A DNA stretch of 64,000 bases from Tigriopus japonicus (lineage: Eukaryota > Arthropoda > Copepoda > Harpacticoida > Harpacticidae): contig CM021322.1 of the NCBI GenBank assembly GCA_010645155.1, positions 2,140,745 to 2,204,744 of the forward strand. Reading direction: 5' to 3'. A program made the position numbers and the translations under genes. The notes beneath the pieces were generated by a model. That model worked only from the letters and a program-made list of their open reading frames with translations. It was not told where the DNA came from and did no database searches. This document shows, piece after piece, positions 1 through 12,952 of this stretch; the stretch's first letter is position 1; each line of letters opens with the position of its first letter.

Positions 1-3000
1 ATACCCTTTTGCTGTACGTAAACAGTTGGGAGCTCATCTATATCTAATTATTGCAATTCTCCTTCCTGAATCTCTAATTCAATTGGACAGCTCTGTGTAG
101 TTTGAGAGCGTCTGTGATGATGACAACCTCAAAGGCAAAGCCAAAGGGGAAGATTATACCTCACAACCAATGTGAGTGTGTGTGTGCGTGTGTATGCATT
201 CACTTCCCAGAGTGAGTCTAACTCCTTAATGATGAATGTTGGTTCTTGTTGTTTGTTGCTGTTGTTATCCGAAGTTGCACTGAGGTTGGTGGTATTTGGT
301 GAAGCTCTGCCAAAAAAGGATTAGGATAGCGTTAATGATCCTTCTTCCTCTCGCTGCTTCTTGGGCCTATAGTACATAACTCTGAGTAGATAAATAAATA
401 ATTGAGTGAAGGACGAGGAGGGTGAGGAGAAAATACTGGAGAGAAACGTGTTTGTCTTTTTCGTTCTCCAGATTGACAGACTTATTCAAGGTTGACTCAG
501 TTAACAGGAGAATGAAAGGCTACAATACTGTTTAGGCATTCAGACGCTCCTAACCTGTTTAGCATTTATATGAAGTTTTTGTTCCACCTGATCCGAACGG
601 CAACAGGGTGGCCTTGCCTAAAGCTATTGGGATCCCATTCAAAGGCATAGATAGAGAGTGAGAGAGAGAGAAAGAGCGACGAAGTTTCAACCCATCTGGA
701 CGAGATAAGCCTGGCCAGGCGCAAAACCCGCTCCTACTCAGGATAAGCATGGATAGAATACTTGAGAAGTAAGCGAAGAAGGACCACAAGATCTTTCCAC
801 ATAGTGTTTGGCATCTGGAGCAAACACGACCAAACTCTCGGGGACGAGTTTGGATCCAGTGGTTCAGTGCTCCTTGGCCATCACATAGTGTTTTGAGGCC
901 GCGGCTACTACTGGCTTGCTTTGGCCTGTCATTGGAGACAGAATGGAAAACTCCTGGTCCAAGGTACCTTGGGGAATCTTAAAGTTTTTTCGGCGATCCA
1001 TTCCATCCTCTCTTACACTTATCTAGGTAGAGAGCAACGAGGGAGCTCGCATAATGGTCAAGATCTTGGTCGGAGAAGAGATATATATTCATTCCTGGCT
1101 CAAAACTTTGCTCGGGTAACAAAAGAGAAGAGGGGATATGGCAATAGACAATGCAACAAGAATGCGGGGAAGATTGGACTGTTTGTTACTCGTACTAAAC
1201 TAATGAGATGCTGGAAACTAAGATAGGTCAAACTCAAGAAAAATGTTCAGATATTACACCAACAGGATACTTCTCTCTACTAAGGTTTCTACGATTGGAA
1301 AGCGACGAAGGGTTTCATGAAGGATTTCTGGGAAAGTTTGATGCCGCATACTCCTTCATGGTTCAGAAGTGCCGGTGAAATCGTTACTAAGAGAATCTAC
1401 TGTAGGTGTTTGAAAATGGCTTCTGGCACCAATTCAATCTTTCTTGCAATCCCCTTTCCGGTGGTCAAGGATTGGAGCACAACTTACGGAGTAAATACTC
1501 TATCAAAAGCTCCCTTGACTTAAGACCTTGAAGCATCCGTCAATGTCAGAGGCGTTTTCTCCCTAGGGACTTGACTCCATTACTTAGCTGAATTCAACGA
1601 GCTGGAAAAACAGGCCAGGACCTAGAAACAAAACTCACGATTCTCATCAGCACTCGGTTGGGCGTTACTTTGAGCGTGTACATAATATAAAAACAATTCC
1701 GTGGAGATTAGGGGCACTCTATCATTGTTCCTTGCTTGACAGCCATTTCCTGGGATATATTTTCAAGGCTGGAAGTTTGTTTAAGCATCATCTTTCCCAT
1801 TGGAATCAAGTGGCCATGGAATTCATTTTTGGCTCCGACCACAAGCTACATTCACATTGAAGCATCATTGAAGTAGCCAATATTGATGCCTATAAAGTGG
1901 CCAGATTAGGAGGAAGAAGGGAAAGGCCTGCCAAAATGTGGACCATGGACAGAGTTGGCAAATCACTTCAGATCCAACCAACGTCTCGACAACGACTTTC
2001 GAGATGGAAGAAAGCCCTTTCTTCTGGGAGCGCCTGAAGGTTGCGAATCCGTTTTATCCGTTCAATATTTACTTTGCCCAAAGAGAATTGCTCTAAGCTC
2101 TCTACCATGTAGTGCAAAGTCAAAAGAGTAGCTGCCAAACAGGCAGATCCCTTGTCACGTAGACTTGTCATTGCCAGTTGTGACCTTCATCAAGGCCATG
2201 GTTTTCCCTGCCATGTCTTTGTTCCTTAAAAAGACTAGAGGCATTTTCATTTCTGGTGATCGAGGCATAATCCATTCTGTGGAAAATGATTTAGACGCCC
2301 ATCATCCAAAACTGAATGGTCCTTGAAAAGGGAAAGAATGAGAGAGACAGATGGGTTAGCCTTAAAAGGTTACTCTTCAGATAGTTATTGGTAAAAGACT
2401 CGAGTAATGAGGCCAACAGATGTGTTCCTACGAACGAATACAACCTTGCATTAGTTTTTTTTCTTTGGAAAATCTTCTCTACCAAAGATTCTGAGAGCTT
2501 GAACTACCCCATAACAGTTCTTATGATCAGGGGCCGGTCCATTCTGTTTTTCAAAAAGCCTCCCAAATGACTCAAGGATGGTCCTCCTCATTCACAGAAA
2601 GCTAATGTTCAATTAAATCGTTCAATGAATGTAGCAAAGACGGCTAGTGGGTGGTGGCTATGCCTGAAGAAGTTCCAAAGGGAAAACCTTTGCGCCAATG
2701 CAGATCAAAAGACTGTTTGTCACGAAGCTTTCCCTCCCATTAGCTTCTATTCAATGCTGAAAGGCTCAATGTTGATAAGCTATTTTGTGCCTGTTTACAA
2801 CCAAGAAAAAAATGAATCCGTCTAGACCGAGAACCACGCGAATTATGTGGCGTGATGGATGATCCATCAAACATTGAACCACAAAACAAAAACTCATTCA
2901 TGTTTTAGTTGGATTCACGAGTGTGCTTTGCTATTTTGTCAAGAATAGTCGTTTTCATCGGGTGAAAGTCAGCTCATGGGAATGGTCCTTAGGCACGCAT

Positions 3001-4098
3001 GCATACACTCATTATTTGGTTTGGAACAAAGTCATTTGTGTTCCACGCACGGAAGAGAAAAGAATCAACAATGGCGGATGTAGAACCCTTTTAATAATGA
3101 GCCTGGTACTTATTGGTGCTTGAGAAATATTTGATGGTTGGAACAATGTGAGGAAGCAACGTGACTTGGAACCACTCGAGCCAAACCCGTTTCCGAGAAA
3201 TGCACTTTTCTCTGGCTTAAATCCGCCTTTTCGGTGAAGATGCATTTTGTTGGGATCAATGTTGGTCGAAGAAAAACAATACTTTGGTTTTCAAGGTCAT
3301 CGTAGATTCTTGGAAACACTCGTCGGTCTTGCAATCAAGCACTTTTTGTATGCAAATGCGACCCGTTATACAGACACGGAACCCAAATCCATGCACCAAA
3401 TCCTTGGTTCATGTTATATTCCTCTTATTTAAAGGCCCGTGCTCCAACTTGGAACTCTCACTCACTCACACTCACTTACCAAGTTATATACATAACGCAC
3501 GCTTTCCAAGGATTCTTTGCCTTGTTCCAATGGGAAGCATAGGTGAGTTACTGAGGGCAGTTGAAACACAATATAATCACCCTCAAGCGTAGTCTCAACA
3601 CATAAAACCTTGAAGATCTTAAAAACTCTGGTTGGTCATCAAACTATCCTAAAGAGTGATTACTCGTTTTTAATTGGTTTCTTTATTATTGCTACCATTC
3701 TTCCTAATGCCCTCAATAGTTCACCTTGTGTCACAGATACACAGCAACAGGAAAGACAGACACGGGAACTCCCGTTGAGTTGGAAATGGAGGAGACATGA
3801 AAACGAGGATAAGCATTAGACGATGATGATGGTGTTGGTTGTGACGATAGTGGTGTAGGTGGTAGAGGGAGGAGCAAGATAAAGTAGAAGTGGGGGCGAC
3901 GGTTGTTGAGGTTGTTATGGTCTATACTGACATGCCCTGTTCCTTGGCTTTCGGCTCTTTTTCATCCATCCTGAGATTTGGAACACGAAACTTCCACGAA
4001 CCTTCTCTCCCTTGATTAGCTTCCTACGAGCTTCATGAGTGGGTGCAGACTGCACACGTTATGGGCTTTATTGTCGGTAGCCGGGGATTTGGAGAAAT
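1..4098. other. Intergenic region, no supported gene
   Basis: No open reading frame here resembles a known family or ends in convincing splice sites. The region contains a GT-rich simple repeat at about 171-196 and a GA-rich tract at about 651-677. Short open frames of 60-100 codons occur on both strands at the density expected by chance. It could hold distal regulatory DNA or introns of a gene outside the window. Confidence 0.5.
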
Positions 4099-4106
4099 GT
4101 CATAAA

Positions 4107-5383
4107 TAGGGACGGGCAGAAAGTGCAAATAATCTTACCCTTTTAGTTACCAAAAGTTGCAAAAAAATGTGCCCAAAAGTGCAAAACAAAGTGCAGGAAA
4201 ATGTTGAAAGTGCAAATAAATGTCAAAAAAGAGCAAATAAATGTCGAAAAAAGATCAAATAAGTGTCAAAAAAGATCAAATAAATGTCAAAAAAGTGCAA
4301 ATAAATGTCTAAAAAGAGCAAATAACTTGCATTTGGACCTAAAACGTCATTCATGGAGTACCCACGGCTCCTAATTGAGCAGGAGAAGTCATTTACAAGT
4401 TCTAAAGACATTTGAGACTTGTTTGAGGTGCAGAGACAATGCCGCACAAGTAATAGAGTTCTATTAATTAGGTCACTAGCAAAAAGGATGTAAAGTCATG
4501 AAAAATACACTAGTCAACAATCTTCTGAATTTTTCATTCCTAAGGTGGTCTCGTGGATGTGTGTACCTAAAATATTGTCGAAATATATGTAGCAATTGTT
4601 TTATATGGCTTTACATCGCTACGTTTTCGTCCTTCAAGTTGTTCAAAAATAGACATTGAAAATTGAACAGAAAAATACCCATGTGTGCCTAACAACTGCA
4701 TCAGATAAAATAGTCATAAATGTGTTTTAAGCATGTTTTTAGTGACATTACTTCAATATTTGGCCCATGGCCTAATTACCAGAACTCAATTTCAAATGTG
4801 GCATTATCTCTTCACCTCAAAACTGTTTTCAAATACTTTTGGAACTTAAAAGTAATATCTCCAAGTCAAGTAAACAATGTATACTGCTACATTGATGTAT
4901 CTTTAGCTTGATGATTTTAAGTTTATTACAGGCTTTTTTAGAAATAGCGATCTTTGTAGGCAGCAAACCTAATTCTGCAATCTATATTGTTTGTAGATCC
5001 TTCCATTACCAAAACATGAGTTTCTTTAGGTTTGCTATTTGTTGGTTGCATGCAATGAGATTCTTTTGTCTAATCTTTAGTTTAGTGAACAGGATGTTAT
5101 AGTTAAAGCAAGATGGTGAATAAAGTGTGAGTTTGCGTCTGAAATGCTTATATTTCTTCAAGGTGCTAAGAATGGTTGATTGCAAATGCAAGCTTTTTTC
5201 AACTAGTTCAAAATTTGATCTTGAAACTAAAAATTCTTTCAAAAGCCACTACATTTTCTTAGCAATTTGTCAATTTTGGCCAAAAACGTAAATAAAAAGT
5301 GCAAATAAAGGTGAAAAGTGTAAAAGTGCAGAAAAATGGGTTTATGTTACCAAAAATCTTTTTACACTATTTGCCCGTCCCTA
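4107..5383. mobile_element. Non-autonomous hAT-type DNA transposon (element 1)
   Basis: The element has terminal inverted repeats, TAGGGACGGGCA at the left end and TGCCCGTCCCTA at the right end. It is flanked by a perfect 8-bp target-site duplication, GTCATAAA, at 4099-4106 and 5384-5391. The duplication fits the hAT rule nTnnnnAn, and the ends carry the A2 and G5 bases typical of hAT termini. Subterminal DNA is packed with variants of AAGTGCAAATAA, including a tandem array at about 4200-4325. The interior is AT-rich with no transposase-like frame, so it must depend on a transposase encoded elsewhere. A diverged relative of its interior is visible near 53.4 kb. Confidence 0.9.
4200..4325. repeat. 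Tandem minisatellite, ~20-bp units, inside hAT element 1
   Basis: About six imperfect units of the pattern GTGCAAATAAATGTCAAAAA lie head to tail just inside the left end. Related single units also occur near the right end (about 5290-5335). Subterminal repeats of this kind are usual transposase-binding regions in hAT elements; that role is inferred here. Confidence 0.75.
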
Positions 5384-5391
5384 GTCATAAA

Positions 5392-7572
5392 GCTCCTGGA
5401 ATTCTGAAGGTGTTTAGGATGGTCTCAAAAATAATATTGTCGCGAAAGCATATTCTCTTTTGTCTCTCCTCATTTCTTTGTGAACTATTGTCAAAGTCAA
5501 GAACACAATACAAGCGGAATTCGCTATCAGTCGTCGTGTAATAATACCGGACAGATGTTTCTTGAGGTTTTATTGTTGACCGAACTGACATACTAAATTG
5601 GTTAAGATCAACGAAAACAAAGGAGCTTCTACTCGTTAAGGAAAGGAAGGTAATGAATAAGAAATCAGCCATTAACGCACCAGAGCATCTTTAGAAAGGA
5701 AACCTCGTCTGGCAAGGATAGAGGTGTTCCAATCCATTGGAGAAGATTAGTCCGATTGCGCTTAAACTCTGGCAACGAGCAATAAGCATGTCAAGATGAA
5801 AAGGCCCTTCCAATTAATGAGTATTCCAATGCATACCATAAGAAGACCCGGAACAGCAACAGAGCTTCTTCTCATTTAACGGAAAAAAGCTAGATGTGGG
5901 AAATAGTTGGGAGGTGGAAAATGAGGCGTTTTTATGGTCCATGAACCTTGATGAATGACTGTTTAGTGGGCACAATGATTGGAGGCAATGTTCGGAAGAT
6001 ATATCTTGCTCCTGAGAAAGTATCCGATGACTATGACTCGAACAATCCAATCCCTTCATTTTTGGGGGCGGAACTTTCTGCTAAATTATTTGGTCCTGTG
6101 GCACTCAAGTGTAAACTTTCAAGGTCGTTCGACCTTTCTCGGTGCTTTTTGGCTCAAGGCTAAAAGAGCACACACCATTCGAGAGGGTAATCCTGTTTTG
6201 AAGCTGGCCTTTCATTGACGCCATAACTTCACTCGTGGTTCCAAAAAAAGAACTTTCATGTTAGCGCGGGTTCCAAAACACCAAATTTCGCGAGTTCTAG
6301 GCCATTTCCAGAAGCCAACAAATACTCTTAATTGTTTGGCCGTTTCACTGGTGAACATTAAAGGCTGGTTCCACTTAGAATTGGTTTGGAAAGGAAATCA
6401 TCATTAAACACAAAGAGTCTGTGGAATGTGTGTTCCATTGTGGGGTTTCGCCATTCGCTTGGGAGCATCTTTTTCTATGTTCCACTTGGATCTGATCCCA
6501 ATCTCGCTCATCAAAACTCGTCTCTTTTTCGTGCTTTGCTCTTCGTTCGATGTTCGCCTCTTGAGTTCTGCTGAAAAGGCCAGACTTGGACATGGAACAC
6601 TGAACTTATGGAGCACACAATGTACTTGAACGAGTCTGTTCTTGCACTCGAGCTATTCTATTAATCGTGATAAACACTACCATATTCCACATCATAATTC
6701 AGATGAAGCAGATTGATACCACTCAAAGTGAGAATGATGGTCACTCAAAATGGATTTTGCATGTTCCAATGTTCATTCCTCCATCTCTTCAAGAGCGACA
6801 ATGGGCCCTCAAAAATGGAAGAGGGAATGTTGGATGTGCTCTTTTCATCTAAATCGATTCAATAAAAAATGAAATAGCACGGAAAACGACTCCTATGTTC
6901 GATTTGAAGGTAGATCAAGTTAAATAAAACTACTCCAACTCTGGATTTGATTGAATGTTCAGCCAGCAAAATCATAAATAAAAATCCTTGGCCTTTGATG
7001 ACAAGTCCTTGAAAGAAGTAGTCTATAGATCAAGCAAGTCAGGTATGTGAAGCGCGTCGGAATTTTGAGAACAATGGATAACTTTTTTTACAAAGCCCTC
7101 TTCCAAAGCTAGGCAAGAGCAAGAAAATACACGGGAGTTTCAATAGTCTCCCTGGATCTCCTCATCGATTACTTTTGATAAGGTAGAAAGCGAGGTAGGG
7201 ATGAATCTCTTTTTATGCGGGCTCCAAGGGACCATTTCTGACTTTTTAGAAATCCAAACCCAAAGCCTTTTGGCCTTTCTTCTCTTTGCCAATCGATTGG
7301 AGTTGAGTGTTTAATCTTCGACATGAACAACAGAGTTCGGAAAGTATAGAATGATCCATGCCTGGTCGATCCAACTCTCTTTGAATGGCCATGGCATACT
7401 GCATGTGAGGTCTTTTGTGCAGTTGGCTTTGTGATTTATAGCCCTCTTTCTAGTCTCTACGACCTTGCATAAAGACGATTTCCTCTCCATTCCTTTTATA
7501 TCCCTCTCTCGCTCTTGTACGTAGAGAAAGGAAATTCAAGCCAGACGTCTCCAATCTCCATTCATTCTTTCA
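5392..7572. other. Intergenic region upstream of the RASL10-like gene
   Basis: No coding region is supported. The last 130 bp are pyrimidine-rich and end in a strong acceptor-like sequence, TTCATTCTTTCAG, at about 7561-7573, twelve bases before the start codon at 7586. This suggests that the 5' UTR is itself spliced from an exon further upstream, which I cannot place. Confidence 0.4.
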
Positions 7573-7585
7573 GAATCCTATTGGA

Positions 7586-10147
7586 ATGTGTCCAGAGGTC
7601 AGCATTAGCGTGGTCGAGCCCAACGAGCAAAATGCTGTGACCTCATCGAGCGGCCGCATCAATGGCGAAGGACCCTCATCCACTCACAATCTGGGCGTTT
7701 CCATGGTGGGTCGGCCATCAACATCCTCAGTACTGATGGGCGGGTCTCTAGTCCCTCCTAATCCAATATTCGGTGCCTCGGCCTCGGCCACGTCCTCGGC
7801 AACGGCCTTTCAGCCGTCATTGATCGCGGGATCCGTGCCCGGACCGAATTTGAGCGTTCTTCCACTTCAGAAGGAATCGCGATTTGATGAAGACGTCAAC
7901 TTATCTTTGATCAAAGTCGTGGTCCTGGGAGCTCATGGAGTGGGAAAATCCTCCCTTGTCAAGGTAGGCGTCAAAACTTTGCTCTGATGATCCTTTTGAT
8001 GTCTTGAGTTGGATTACTCAGCAAGCTAGTTCGCAATCACCACAACTTTGTTGGCGTCGTCTTTCCACCAGTTTTCATTGACTGCAGGATCTAATGTCGG
8101 AACGATGAATTTGAGGTTGACTTGACGCAAGTTGGGTGAACCACATTCTGACTGAGGCCATTGAAATTTTTATAGAGCCAAGAAAGGCGTAGAAGCTTGG
8201 CAAAGTTGGCCAGACTTGGGATTTGTGGATTGGATTAATCCAGTGCAATTCCGGCTACTTGGAAGTTCGCGTCTTCGACAGAAAGATTTCTTAGGGCACG
8301 TTAAGGTTGGCAATTAAGGACTTGAAAGGAAAAGTGCAACAATTCGCGATAAATCCCACTTTAGGACGATATAACCGAGACATTAATGACACTACGCCGA
8401 CATTTATAGGACACACAATTGTTTTCTTTGAATTACTATCGTCCGATGGACGTTGTTCCAATATTGTCACGTTTGTACTCTGCGAAACAAAATGTTCCCT
8501 AAAAGAGAACTTTGGGATAAGAAGACGCCTGAGAAAAAGGTAGACAAGCTTTGTGAGTACCCAAAGAAAAGGACTTGAAAGGTGTCCTCCAATTTTGAAG
8601 GTTTTAGGTTGTTCTTTCTTTCTTTCTCTCGTCTCTTGCGTTCCTAACTTCAAAAGATGGGAACAGACGTGGTCTTTTGAAAATATGTCACTCACAGCGA
8701 AGTGAAACACGCCAACTTTCAAGAACGAGCCTGCAAACTCGATTTGCCAATTAGTTTCTCGCTTGGGACCAATTTCTTCCAAATCGAAAGCCCTTCTTCC
8801 GTGCTTTTCCGTCTTCCAAGTGTGACAAAAACAGCATTTTAATCTCAATCTCCACTTCAAAAGAAAGTATTACATGAAAAATAGCCTCTTTCCAATGTGA
8901 CCAGTTCTAAGCTTTCCTTCCTTTTGAGTTCCTTTCAAGAAGATTTGAAGCTCAGACTCACAGACTTAAATTAAATCCAGGAATCGGATTGCGAAATTCA
9001 ATCACTTCTAACCCAAGGATTGGATGAGATCTGCACTTGAAAAGAGACCATTAGGAACAATCGTGTCCAATTGACTCGAGATTGCTCAAGCTTTGTTAAG
9101 TCTGTGACTACCATGACCAGTCTGACAATCTGAACAATAGGAGATTCACTTCCGACTCCCAAAGAAAGTGTCTCGGCCAAGTTTTTTTCGGCTCTTTTCC
9201 TCGATCTATTCTCGAATTTCTTTGTTCAAACGGATATCATTAGATAGAGGGAATCTTTGTGGTTGGTAGTGAATTGCCTTTCTTGTTGACACTCAAGTTG
9301 GGGAAAGCCTTTTTCATCTCTGTCGCATCAAGGTCAAGAGGAGAGGCGCCATTTCCTTGGCACTTGAAAGATTACTTTTCGTGCCTTGTCATGTGCACAA
9401 ATTCACGCTCAAATTCCCACGCCTTCGCCCGAGAAGTGTCCTCGACATGAAATTTTTGCTTTGGCCAAAACTGGGTTGCCACGTTGTTGCTCATAAGAAC
9501 CAATGAGCTAGCAATAAACAACGAGCTTCGGCACATTAATGTTTGATGTTTCGTTCGCTTTTTTCCAGCGTTTCGTGACCAACGACTTCTCAACGCAACA
9601 TATTGTTTCCAAGAAGAAGAACGAGTACTTCCCCTCGTTAATCCTCAACGACAGCTTGTTTGAGCTCAAAATTCTGGACCTCCCCACCATCCCGTTCTTT
9701 CCCGACACATCGGAAATGGAATGGAGCGAGTATCGCTACTTCGGCCTCCGTTCAGCCTCCGCCTATTTGCTCGTTTACGATGCGAGCACGCCTTCCACGT
9801 TCCATTTCATCAAGACCTTGCGCGAGCAGATGATCCACTCCCGTGATATGACCAATGTACCTGTGATCGTGGCGGCCAACAAGATGGATCTGGTCCAGAA
9901 GGTGACAACGCCAGTGTCCTCCACGAGCCGATCCACGGATCAGTCTGAGAAGGATCGCAAAGATATGGTGAACATGGTGAAGAAGTCTTGGCGGGCCTCG
10001 CACGTCGAGTGTAGCGCCAAATACAACTGGAACGTTGTCAATGTGTTCAAGGAGCTGGCTGTGACTTTGGACATGGTCGCCAATGGGCAAATGATCGGAC
10101 CCGGGAGTCAAGGATCGGTCAAGAAGAAGCGATGTCTCATGTTCTGA
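7586..10147 (+). CDS. Ras-like small GTPase, RASL10 (RASL10A/B) family
   Basis: Two coding exons, 7586-7963 and 9569-10147, are joined in phase 0 across a 1,605-bp GT-AG intron, giving 318 aa. The first ~110 residues are a Ser/Ala/Pro-rich extension not typical of Ras proteins. The G domain follows: P-loop GAHGVGKS at residues 115-122, NKMD (G4) and ECSAKYNW (G5). The protein ends in a basic stretch and CLMF, a CAAX box for prenylation and membrane attachment. The block ILDLPTIPFFPDTSEMEW, the GLRSASAYLLVYD segment and the ECSAKYNW motif match vertebrate RASL10 proteins, a poorly understood Ras branch. As in that branch, the switch II DxxG motif is replaced, so GTP hydrolysis is probably unusual. 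A short Ser/Thr-rich insert follows G4. The intron splits the P-loop lysine/serine segment from switch I. Family assignment is firm; function in this organism is unknown. Confidence 0.9.
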
Positions 10148-10568
10148 TAGCAAGCTTATGGGGAGTAGCGGTCGCTCGAGATTTTCAAATGGATGAGGGG
10201 AGCTTGGACATCCCGGAAAATGGACGTATCAAACCAAGACATGCCGCTCAAACCAATGCCCGACTAACGGTTATTTTACGTAACAATAACGTCAATTCGA
10301 GAAATGGGAGCAAACGTTTTTCCTCGTTCCACTTCCACTTTCCAGTCAGTTCACGCAAAAAAACAACTCAAAAAGGTCTTTGTTCAAAACGGTCACTACG
10401 AAACATGTGATTTATAAACGAATGTTTCAAATGGCTCAGTCTTCCCAGACCAAATGACATTCATGATAAGTGCAAAACCAATAACATTGTGAATTTTCCA
10501 CATGTCTTTCTTCGAATACGCATAGAAAAGCTATTTTCACCATGGTCGTTGGATGAAAATACCCATTG

Positions 10569-10574
10569 AATAAA
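10569..10574 (+). promoter_or_regulatory. Polyadenylation signal of the RASL10-like gene
   Basis: AATAAA lies about 420 bp past the stop codon and is the first canonical signal downstream, so it probably marks the mRNA 3' end. Confidence 0.55.
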
Positions 10575-11650
10575 TTTTATGATTATGCTGTTGGCCATTT
10601 CCGAATGAACAACCCTTGGTCACGAATACCTAACTCTTTCTCTTTCAATGAGGCGAATCACGAACAAATACTTCATTGAAATGGCATTCATATCACCTTG
10701 CGAGATTTAAGAATCCTAACACGGCGCAACTTATTATTACAACAATGGCAAAAGTAAAATCAACGATTTTCTTTTAATTCAACCCAAACATGTTGCTGCA
10801 CAACGAATGAAAATTCCTTTCGGCCTACAAACATTTTTTAGCGTGTATTGACAATGACTCTTAATTATTCGCCAATGGCTGTGATCCAACCAACTGCCAG
10901 ATCCTACTGGTTAGCATCATCATTGAGATTACCAGCGAGACTAAGCGTGTAATCCTCAATCAATTTCTCCTATTGCCCCTGGACACCCTGATTCTCACTG
11001 ATTCACTTGCACCGTGTTCTCTTTTCGATCCCTCTATTTATCTTGTTCCATTGTATTTCGGACATGCCCCCTTCAAACTCATCTTGCGTGAGTAGCTTTG
11101 ATGACTTTTTCCCGAGATTCAAAGCTCGTCTGGCTCAAGAATGATAACATAATTTGCAATAATCGCTCATGAAATATACACAATCCAAACTTAATGTCAA
11201 TTTAATAGGTTCACAGAGGAGGTAAACACATCTTGGGAGTTTTGTAGGCCGTGTGTTGAGAGCATCAGGGGTGAAAGTTTGCTCATATGGTAAAACAGCT
11301 TGAGCAAGTTCCAGCGCATGATTTTGTTATAATCGAATCAAGTAATTCAAGCATATTTTTCATTACAAAGCTCGACTCTCTAACGGAAATTTTCATCTCA
11401 AACTAGCGTTGTTTATATATTACGGTAGAGGACGCTCTGAACTGTCCCCTACCAACTGCAAGGGCATCTATTGCCATTTTTTGATACTTCAATAAAGGAA
11501 TATTTTCGACTTCTTCTCTAAAACTAAGACGTTTCGAACAAAGTTTTAAATGGAGTCAACAACACAATTTCCAAAACTAAAGATTGTTGCTTAAAAATAA
11601 TTCTTTTTGCGAAGCCTAGTTTTAGCTTTGCTTGATATTCATCGTTTTCT
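10575..11650. other. Intergenic region, nothing recognised
   Basis: AT-rich DNA with no supported gene or clear repeat, lying between the RASL10-like 3' UTR and hAT element 2. Confidence 0.45.
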
Positions 11651-11658
11651 CTTTGTAG

Positions 11659-12944
11659 TAGAGCTGTGCATCGGATCCGAAAAGTCGGATCCGATCGGAT
11701 CCGAATCCGATCGGATTCGGATTCGTTCGGATTGACGCAAGAATTTTCGGATTCGGATTCGTTCGGATTTTAGCGGGAATTTTCGGATTCGGATTCGTTC
11801 GGATTCGCCAAAAGCAGTCGGATTCGGATTCGGATTCGGATTTGCGAAATATTTTTCGGATCCGACATAATCCGAAACCAATCCGAAGTTTTCATTTTAC
11901 TGTTTTATTTCAATTCACAATATTTTCATTGTGAGACCTTTTTTGTTTGATGATTTAAATGCAGTCAATCTCCTGCCTTCAACTCTGAAGTTTTTAATGA
12001 CTCCACAAGGTATTTTAATGTTTCAGATTTTACCAATTAAATAATAGCATTTGCAGATCAAAGAATTCCATATTAAGAGAATCATAGAAAGGTTTTGTAG
12101 TAAAAAAGGCATCAAAAAGTTACAAAACGTCTTCATAGCAAAACCATCCTATATGAATAAAGTAAATATTTTGCCAAGTATTCACCCCTGGATTACAATT
12201 AAGTGCGTAAATATCAGCCCACTTGACACCAAACTGATTTAAAGATAAAATTGTTTTTGACCCATTTAATTACGCAGTTTTTTCTGCATTTGACTGTTGG
12301 TATGATCGTGATTTTTTGAATTAATATCCTTTTGTAAACACTTCAACATATTTGGTTCATTTTGGGAAATTCTATTGTGCAAAGAGCATTCATTAATTTG
12401 CCCTAAATGTCCTGAAATATTTTGCCTAAAAAACAAGAAAATGCTTACTTATTCCTAGAAAATGTCAAAATGTTTAAAAAATCAAAGCTAAATGTGAAAA
12501 TTTTAATAAAATATATTATATTGAAAAGAATATGTTCTGGGCACTTCTAGTTGAAATAGTGTTGTTATTTCCAATTTAGGCCAAAATAATAAAATAATCA
12601 GATTTAAATCGGAATGAGCAAAAAATTTTTGGATTAATGTCTGATTGAGCTAAAATTTTTCGGATTTTTTCGGATTATCGCCAAATTTTCGGATTTTTCT
12701 CGGATTTTGCGCCAAATTTTCGGATTCGGATTCGTTCGGATTCGGCAGAACATTTTCGGATTCGGATTCGTTCGGATTGGGCAAAAATTTTCGGATTCGG
12801 ATTCGTTCGGATTGAGTAGCAAATTTTCGGATTCGAATTCGTTCGGATTGAATGGAAGCTGTCGGATTCGGGTTCGGATTCGGATTACAGAAATCCAGTT
12901 CGGATTGGATTTTGGGGACCTTTCGGATCCGATGCACAGCTCTA
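11659..12944. mobile_element. Non-autonomous hAT-type DNA transposon (element 2)
   Basis: Perfect inverted ends begin TAGAGCTGTGCATCGGATCC, with at least 24 bp matching at the other end. They are flanked by a perfect 8-bp duplication CTTTGTAG at 11651-11658 and 12945-12952. The duplication fits the hAT rule nTnnnnAn. Both ends carry arrays of a ~45-bp unit built from TCGGATTCGGATTCGTTCGG, at about 11680-11880 and 12640-12930, pointing inward. The centre is AT-rich with no transposase-like frame. The perfect ends and duplication suggest a fairly recent insertion. Long Asn-Pro or Ser-Glu-rich open frames on the minus strand here are translations of the repeat and not genes. Confidence 0.93.
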
Positions 12945-12952
12945 CTTTGTAG

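Noticed and set aside
8291..8860. 189-codon minus-strand frame inside the RASL10-like intron
   Set aside because: Long for chance, but it has no recognisable domain, no promoter or poly(A) context, and an unremarkable composition. Conservation data would be needed to revive it.
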